A stretch of 64,000 bases of DNA. Origin: Marsupella aquatica (Eukaryota; Marchantiophyta). Below the pieces are notes generated by a model. The model searched no databases, was not told the origin of the DNA, and saw only the letters and a program-made list of their open reading frames with translations. The DNA lies in NCBI GenBank assembly GCA_973895155.1, contig OZ316891.1, forward strand, positions 3,782,001 to 3,846,000, written 5' to 3'. A program made the position numbers and the translations under genes. Below are positions 57,403 to 64,000 of the stretch, piece by piece (position 1 is the first letter of the stretch; each line of letters begins with the position of its first letter).

Positions 57403-60400
57403 TCATTGATTGGGACCTGGGCATAGTTTATTGTCATAAATGCCAGTCTCTTCTGCCATTTGGGCTTCCTCCTTAATCTCCTCATTATAGTCTCGGATGT
57501 CACTGGGAAGGGTTTTCAATATTTGCTGCAGTTCGTGGGCAGTTGGCTGAGCAATCTGTTTACTAGTCAAGGTGATATACTTCTCTTGGTGGCTTTCATG
57601 CTTTCCATGACTTAACATGTTGGAATCAGGTGAAGGTGTAGATTTGGTATAGTCCATGGTTTTAGGTTTGTCTTTCAGAAGTGCTTCAACTCGTGAGTCC
57701 AATTCTGCATACTTGTGCTTGTCCTTCTTGAGACCCACTGGCAACAGGAAATGCAGACTTTGGTCGTCTGGGGGCACAAACTCAGGCTTGTAATCAGGCA
57801 ATATGGGAATCACATGCTTTTCGTGAGTACCTTTATCCTCTTCACCTTTCGAAACAGAGGCATTTGTTGATGCTGAACTTGTTGTGCTTGAGTCACCATA
57901 CTCTGGCTCTGTCCTATGTCCAAGTTCTGGCCTGCATTCGTTTTTCAGCCGACGACTAGGTTTTGAAGGGTCATTTTGGGCAGAAGATGTAGAAGACTTC
58001 GAGTAAGCTCGAGGAAAACAAGAATTGGAAGTTACTAGCACCGGGGCTTCCATCCTTATTGGAGGTCGAAAAGCAGGATTGCTTGTAGTACCAGCTGCAG
58101 TTCTGTTGGTAGCAGCTCCAGCAGCTGGAGAGATGGGAATTGAGGCAACCTCCTTGTCGACTTTTGAGGCCGAATCTGGTGCTTTTGCCGCAATCTGAGC
58201 TTTGGAAACAGGTTTGTTTCCGCTAGGAACAGGGGATTGCAAAGGAATTGAGAATAGGGAGTCATCCTCAATGTCATCAGCCATGGTTTGAGCTCTAGAA
58301 ACATTATTAGTATTGGTTGTGGTAGGAGTTGCCCTCGGCACACAAGGAGCAGCAGCAGCAGCAACATGGGCAAGAAGTCTTAACATGAATGGATCATCCT
58401 TGATCTGAACGACATTGGTCTGCTGATTGTTGTGTCGGGTGCTCCGATTGATAGGTTCCGGGAGTGGTTCGGGGACAGCTCGAACAGGGTTTGCTCTCCG
58501 ATTGATAGGTTCCGGGAGTGGTTCGGGGACAGCTCGAACAGGGTTTGCTCTCCGATTGAAAGGTTCCGGGAGTGGTTTGGGGACGGCTCGAACGGGGGTG
58601 GGGTTACTGCCTCTATATGTCGGAGATAACATTGTATTGGTGTAGGCCTCTATAGGGGGAGGGTGTAAAATCATACTCTCAGCTCCTTCAGGAATGACAG
58701 TAGAGTAAGGCCTGGTATCGTTCTGGTCCCTGTCCCGAATGAAAGGATGCTGTAGGAGCTGTTCGTGAGGAAAATGTACACCAATTAATATACTAGCATA
58801 TGGACAGAAAATGTTTGAGCATTTTGAGATTGGCTGAATTTGGCTAGGATTGTAAGAGGTGAAGGGGACAATGTAATTATCATGGATGAAGTTTGATTGT
58901 ATGAAACAACTTAATGAACAAATCTCGATTTAGTGGTCTGCACGCGCATCTCTATCTAATTGAGTGGTATACATGCGCATCGGCTTACTCTGGCTACCAG
59001 CTGTTTTTGTTTAAATTCTTGCCGAACTTGGGGGTTGTGGACTTCACATTCATTCCATTTTTATCTTATCGTTGGAATACAGAGCTTCACATATTTTTAA
59101 ACTTCAATTACCAGCCCACCTGAGCAGCTGTCGAGCGCTTATAACGATCGCCAACGAGGCAACTCCGGAGGAAGTTCTGGCAGTCATTAGATAGCCACGT
59201 GGGAACATATACGGATTCAGGGAGAGACCCTAAAAGCATTTCTAGCACCGTGCAACCCAGAGAAAAGATATCCGAGGCAAACCCCTGCTCCACCTTCAAA
59301 TATACCTCTGGAGCTAAGTATCCCCATGTGCTGATCTGAAAAAAATTAAGTTTTTTCTTCTTGAGTGTCTTGCACCCTCCAAAGTCTGCCAGTTTGAGGC
59401 AGTCCTCAGCCACAAGGACGTTCAACGGCTTAATGTCCCCATGCACAAATTGCTTTCGATGGAGATAATCCACTCCTTTCAGAAGGTCGGCTGTATACGC
59501 TCTGATGTATGGCATTCAGGATGTCTACTTAGCTAGTCTTAGGCGATTATTTACTATCATACAAAAGCTTAGCGAGTAAGTGCAGAAATAACCCGTGTCC
59601 ATAAAAATTCGATTCATCAATACAATTGTATGCTAGTGACTAGCTATTTAGCTCTGACAGTTGATTCATAACATACAACTGTGCAAGCAAGTAAAGTCTA
59701 TGAAGTCTTCAGCTCCGTCTGCGAGCTCACTTATAGGTTTTTTTGTATATATCCTTGAAGTCGGTCAAACAAGAGTACGTACTGTAAGATCCCTGTCGTG
59801 AACTATAGAGACACTATTCCCTTTCACACCTTAAACAACGAAAGCTCATCCCAAAGGTTCTTGGAAAATTTTGGATTCTAGTTATCTGGTGCGGATTAAT
59901 TAATCTGGAGCTGGCTAGGTTTGAGTCATATTTAAACACTCTACATCAGTGCCCGATCATGTGATATGCAATCCAAAAGCTAGACTTGCCTACTTAGCCG
60001 ATTGATTCCTGTTGAAGCCGTCTCGTTAGCTTTGAGGAAAGTATGTTAATACCTTACATAGTCTTCGGGCATTCCACGTTTTGGCGCCAGCTTCGAGCTA
60101 TCTAAAGATTTTGACGTCGAGCTACTACCTCCAGCTTGTATTTGTGGGCTTACCGGTTGGTGGGCAGAATCGACAGTCTGGCTCACTTTCCATTTCATCC
60201 TCTGCATCAAATGATGAAGACTACCTCTTGGAATGTACTCGAGAAATAAATCCAGCATTGGGATTTCATTCTGGTTGAACGAGTTTGAAGCATCAGAGCA
60301 CCCACATCCCAGCATCCTGACTATGTGTTTGCATCTGAAACATCAACTACTTGCGGACAGTAAGACCCTACAATTTCTGTATCTAGAATAGACAGATGAA

Positions 60401-61458
60401 TCATGAATATTTCTGATTTTTGTATTTGATGCCTCTGATCTCAACTAATGGTGCTACTGATGGAATTGAGTTTGGAGAATTAAATTGATGTCCAGTTTCA
60501 ACTTTGAAGCAAGTTGAATTTAAGAGAATTCTGCGTTCATCTCTCGATGCGTGTCCTAAGTAATCAGTAATGTTCTAAGCCAAACAGTCCGACTTGTTCA
60601 AACATGATTGTATTCCATGTCTTACATTGCTGTAGGGAGTAGTATTAATTACAGAGTCGTTGGAAGACGTATCAGATACGAATGACTTCAGTGTCCACGC
60701 GTGGCCAAAAATGTTGATGTTGAATCTGTTCAAACTAAGTAACCTGTCCGCGTATCACTTACAAAGGGAGGAGAATGTGTTTTTCCATAACTTTTAGTGT
60801 TGACAAAGGTTGTTTGATGGGAGAGAAGGGTGGAGAGGGTATTAGCTTCAAGTTATCGTTCCAAGCATCTCAGGAGACCGTTTAACTTTTCATCATGAAG
60901 ATTATCGCCTGCGGTCGGGCTGGCATTGCAGAACAAAGAATGCGGTCTAAAGCTGGATGTATACCTTCAAACGTTACTTAGTAGTGAACATCATGCCCAA
61001 TCGTCGAGATCTGTTGTAGCTCCATTCAATATGAGGGAATTGCTTCACATGGGCAGACCATTATGATATATTGCTCCTTAAATTCCAGGCCTGTTGAGCT
61101 CAAATCAGGGTCTGCTATGTTCTACTTTTTACTTCAATGTTCATATGAACTTGAATGAACAGAATATTTTGACAGCAGCAGCTGTCTTAGACGACTCTTC
61201 GCATTAATAATCTACGTACCTTAATCTACGGAGAGTCGTAATCTCGTTCCGTAGAGCTTGAAGAGAGCCAGACACCGCAGACAAAGGAGTGGACTTGACA
61301 GCAAACACCATCCCGTCCTCGACCCTCTGTCCAATGTACACCGACCCAAAGGCTCCTTGCCCGATTTTTGCGACTCTCTTCCACTGCTTTCCATGGATTG
61401 TGTTCCGTTCCAGATTCCATTCCTCCGAATTAGCGTTGCCCTTCGCCTGAGTTTCCAT
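57403..61458 (-). CDS. MAPKKK-like protein kinase with long repeat-bearing C-terminus, four exons (752 aa)
   Basis: Probable Ser/Thr kinase of the plant MAPKKK (MEKK-like) group, acting in cytosolic signalling. Exons on the minus strand: 61458-61220, 60334-60053, 59501-59120, 58758-57403; all GT-AG and in phase. The first ATG is 61458. Kinase landmarks: WKRVAKIGQGAFGSVYIG (Gly loop, ~33-41), AVKS (Lys55), IVRMLGCG, hinge LFLEYIPRGSL (~109-119), VHGDIKPLNVLV (catalytic Asp196; HGD replaces the usual HRD), ADFGG (Asp213), STWGYLAPEV, DIFSLGCTVLEMLLGSLPE, and LLQHPFIRDRD closing the domain near 310. Residues ~127-166 are a Ser-rich insert absent from typical relatives. The C-terminal ~440 residues are low complexity with three 18-residue repeats (ANPVRAVPEPLPEPINR-like) and acidic or basic patches. 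An HGD loop predicts activation-loop-phosphorylation independence, as in other non-RD kinases. Confidence 0.88.
58442..58603 (-). repeat. In-frame 54-bp tandem repeat, three copies
   Basis: Units start at 58442, 58496 and 58550 and differ little. Each encodes 18 residues of the form NPVRAVPEPLPEPINRRA in exon 4 of the kinase gene. The period keeps the frame, so copy number could vary without breaking the protein. Confidence 0.92.
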
Positions 61459-64000
61459 TAGGCTTGACGTTGGCTTCTCAAAACACAGTCTATACACTCA
61501 TCTACATCCTTTGCTCCTAATAATCAATACATTGTGTGGCCTGACAACTCTAACGTGTGTGTGTCACTAAACGTCACATTAATTATACTATGTTACAAAG
61601 TGCTAGGATAGGCTTTCCACTCCTTTATTTTCCGGTTTATTTTCCAGCTATAGTATGATAGCTGCCAGGTTCTAAGACACAGCTATTGTAACTAATTCAC
61701 CAACAAAAATAATCTAATTGAGAGTGAAAGAGACATACTATATTTATATAAAAAAACTGCCAAATAACAAAAGGCCCCATACTCGAAAATGTTGAGCAAA
61801 GAGGTGACTAGCAACTGCATGCTAATCATGCTTAACAGGAAGTATGATCCCAAATGAAAGAAACCCAAATGAATAAAGGTGCAAACAAAAACAAAATGAC
61901 CAAAAAGTCAACAAGCCCTTGAGTCCCAAACAACGACAAGAGAACTAAAGCCCTATTGAAATACAAGATGAAAAGTCTAGTAAAGCTCAGGAGTACACTG
62001 CATGGGAGGTTCATGGTCATGAAGTAAATGTACAAATATTCTACTAAATGTAGAATGTTGGAAGTGTTATAAGAATGAAATTTAAAGTTTAAACTACTGG
62101 GTTGACACGTACAATGATTAATACCTTGGTGAGAGGGCGAATGATCTTCATGTGACACGAAGCTTGGACTATGCAATAAAGACACAAAATCGAAATTAGA
62201 TTCAAGTAATGATTGAAGCTTCTTTTAGAGAAGTAAGAGAAATTAAACAAGATATTCTAAGATAATATATAGATGCATTGATTAACATGCCTTGTAGACA
62301 AAAAGTAAAGGGGGTGGAAGAACTGAATTAGTTCTAACAGAAGAGAAAGCAAGAGCGACATTGTCTAAAGCAGATTGCATGAAAATAAGTCTTCCACCAT
62401 ATGACAGCATATAGCAGTCTATGAACAAGCACATTCATTTGATTGTCCTTTCTTGAATTCTTGAAGCCAAGTGCATACCGTAGTAGATGGCAGACTTTCG
62501 GGTCGCTGGTCAAGCTCAAGCCTAGTAGGGCGTCTCAAGCCTCTTGGTTTTGGCTTTGGTCACGGTCACACAAAGTTTCCTGGACGTAAGTGGTGGACTT
62601 GCAAATACATAGTTTACCACTTATGACCATTGAAGTCCACAACTCATGCTTTTAGGCCAGGGATATTCCCCTAGTATAGTATCAGTGGTATATATGCTTA
62701 TTTTATTAGAAGTTCCTAGGATCGTCACAAGTTGTGTGCACTAGACTGGTCGCCATGAGCTCTCAAATTCTTGAAGTTCAAATTATATGACCTTTCCAGG
62801 CCCCTTCTCAGGGCCAGTGCCAGGGCCCAAGCAAGCTAGTGCGAACACAGCTAGGCAAAATCTATGAACGAGAAATGAACTCTTCTAGGCTGGTAGAGCC
62901 AAGAAGGTATGGTTCATGCAATCTAGTATACTTAGTCGGATGACAAATACGGCTACTGCTATCACCAAGTGAAGGGCAGAAACGCTGTGTCTAGAAATCT
63001 AATAAATCATTCATACACACGACGTCAACACTTAGGATCCAATTAGAAGATGTACATATAGCCTATATACCATAATGATATGACTGGTAGTGTTACCACC
63101 AATAATTAAATACAGAAAGAGAATCTCGAGAGTTTGCAAATTAAATTTGACAATTTATCTCATGTCTAGAAGTAAAGAATCTGCAATGCCATTTCAGATA
63201 AAGTTCAGTGACTATTGAAACTTCCCTGGAAGCAGATGACCACGAGGTTATAGATGCATCCCATCAAGTGCTACACGAATTATGTCTTCCAAGAAAGGCG
63301 TGAGTCAATCAGACAATGACAAATCACGCCGTTTGTTTTTTGACCCCTAACTTCCATATGCTTCATTGATTAGGTCTTCTGACTTAACAATGGAATTAAA
63401 AAGCCATCCACGTGACTGGAAGTGAGGCCCTCAAGGTCCTGACAGATAGAAAGGGCAATAAAAATTTCATTAAACACCCTGAGTCACATGTTGAAGTTGG
63501 TCTTGGGCATAAATTCTGGAATACATCTATTGATTGGTGCTAATAAACTGGATAGCCCACGGGAGAAGGATTCAAATGCTTATGTGTACTTGTCTTTTTA
63601 GCTAGCTACTTACCAGCTGCCCTGTGACTTAACAAAAACACCATTACCTGCTAAATTTGCCTAAATCCCCATCACTGAGTTTGGGTTCTACTCTATTCTA
63701 GTCCAAATCTCCATCACCATCTTGGAAAGCTTAATTGATCCATTCCTGGTTTATGAGGGTGGCCCTTCACCTCACGCCTCAAGTCATAATCCTTGCTCCC
63801 TTGATTTAGTGATATGCAAGAAAAATGAAGAGGGAGGGAGGAGAGAGGCACACAATCATACACACACAAAATGGACTCTTATAGTTCCTTTAGTGGACAT
63901 ATGCTTCAATATAATTATGCTCAGATCGGAGACACAAAAGATTCAAATGTTTACGTAATTATGCCAAAACCACCTCTCTGCTTACTCTAGAATCTTTGTA
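61459..64000. other. Kinase promoter region, then intergenic
   Basis: An in-frame GTG-led extension reaches 61497 but has no ATG. Beyond ~61550 the sequence is AT-rich, with short frames (61832-62185, 62334-62519, 63722-63958) lacking domains. No repeat array is visible. Confidence 0.5.

Noticed and set aside
61459-61497. N-terminal extension of the kinase exon 1
   Set aside because: The extension starts with GTG; the ATG at 61458 is the first initiator in frame.

Overview
The window looks like nuclear DNA of a land plant, most likely a seed-free one (bryophyte or lycophyte grade). Three things point this way. The genes are plant families: an IPK2-type inositol polyphosphate multikinase, a MUR3-like GT47 galactosyltransferase and a plant MAPKKK-like kinase. 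Introns are roughly 0.14-0.9 kb with GT-AG borders. Most of the sequence is old repeats and transposons. A run of exactly 100 N (43918-44017) marks a scaffold gap. The species cannot be named from the sequence.

Layout. 0-2.4 kb: AT-rich, no gene. 2.4-6.25 kb: a complete minus-strand non-LTR retrotransposon of the restriction-like-endonuclease type, bounded by a 26-bp target duplication and disabled by one in-frame TGA. 6.6-6.85 kb: a GC-rich 75-bp tandem repeat. 8.4-11.2 kb: the IPMK/IPK2 gene (+). 12.0-13.7 kb: minisatellite and relic duplications. 13.7-14.5 kb: a single-exon RS/RE-rich protein gene (+). 18.5-19.2 kb: short-period satellite. 19.19-24.19 kb: a 5.0-kb element with ~145-bp terminal inverted repeats and a perfect 10-bp target duplication (Mutator-like). 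It carries minus-strand ORFs, one of them split by a 298-bp MITE that has its own 8-bp target duplication. 25.2-27.6 kb: a two-exon coiled-coil protein gene (+). 28-43 kb: gene-poor repeat debris with a possible small coiled-coil gene (33.9-34.4 kb), a TA-flanked MITE (39.1-39.5 kb) and a glycosyltransferase fragment (40.05-40.33 kb). 44.65-46.99 kb: the MUR3-like gene (+). 49.9-55.1 kb: minisatellite, satellite and a second MITE copy. 57.4-61.5 kb: a four-exon protein kinase gene (-). 61.5-64 kb: no gene recognised.

The host genes are unrelated single genes (inositol phosphate signalling, probable RNA-associated protein, cell-wall glycan synthesis, MAP-kinase-type signalling); nothing suggests a cluster. 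The richest story is the mobile DNA: an RLE-type retroelement with clear borders, a Mutator-like element carrying non-transposase ORFs, and a MITE family with two copies whose target duplications are both still readable. All exon models were made by eye from splice phase and family resemblance; no alignment or database search was run.
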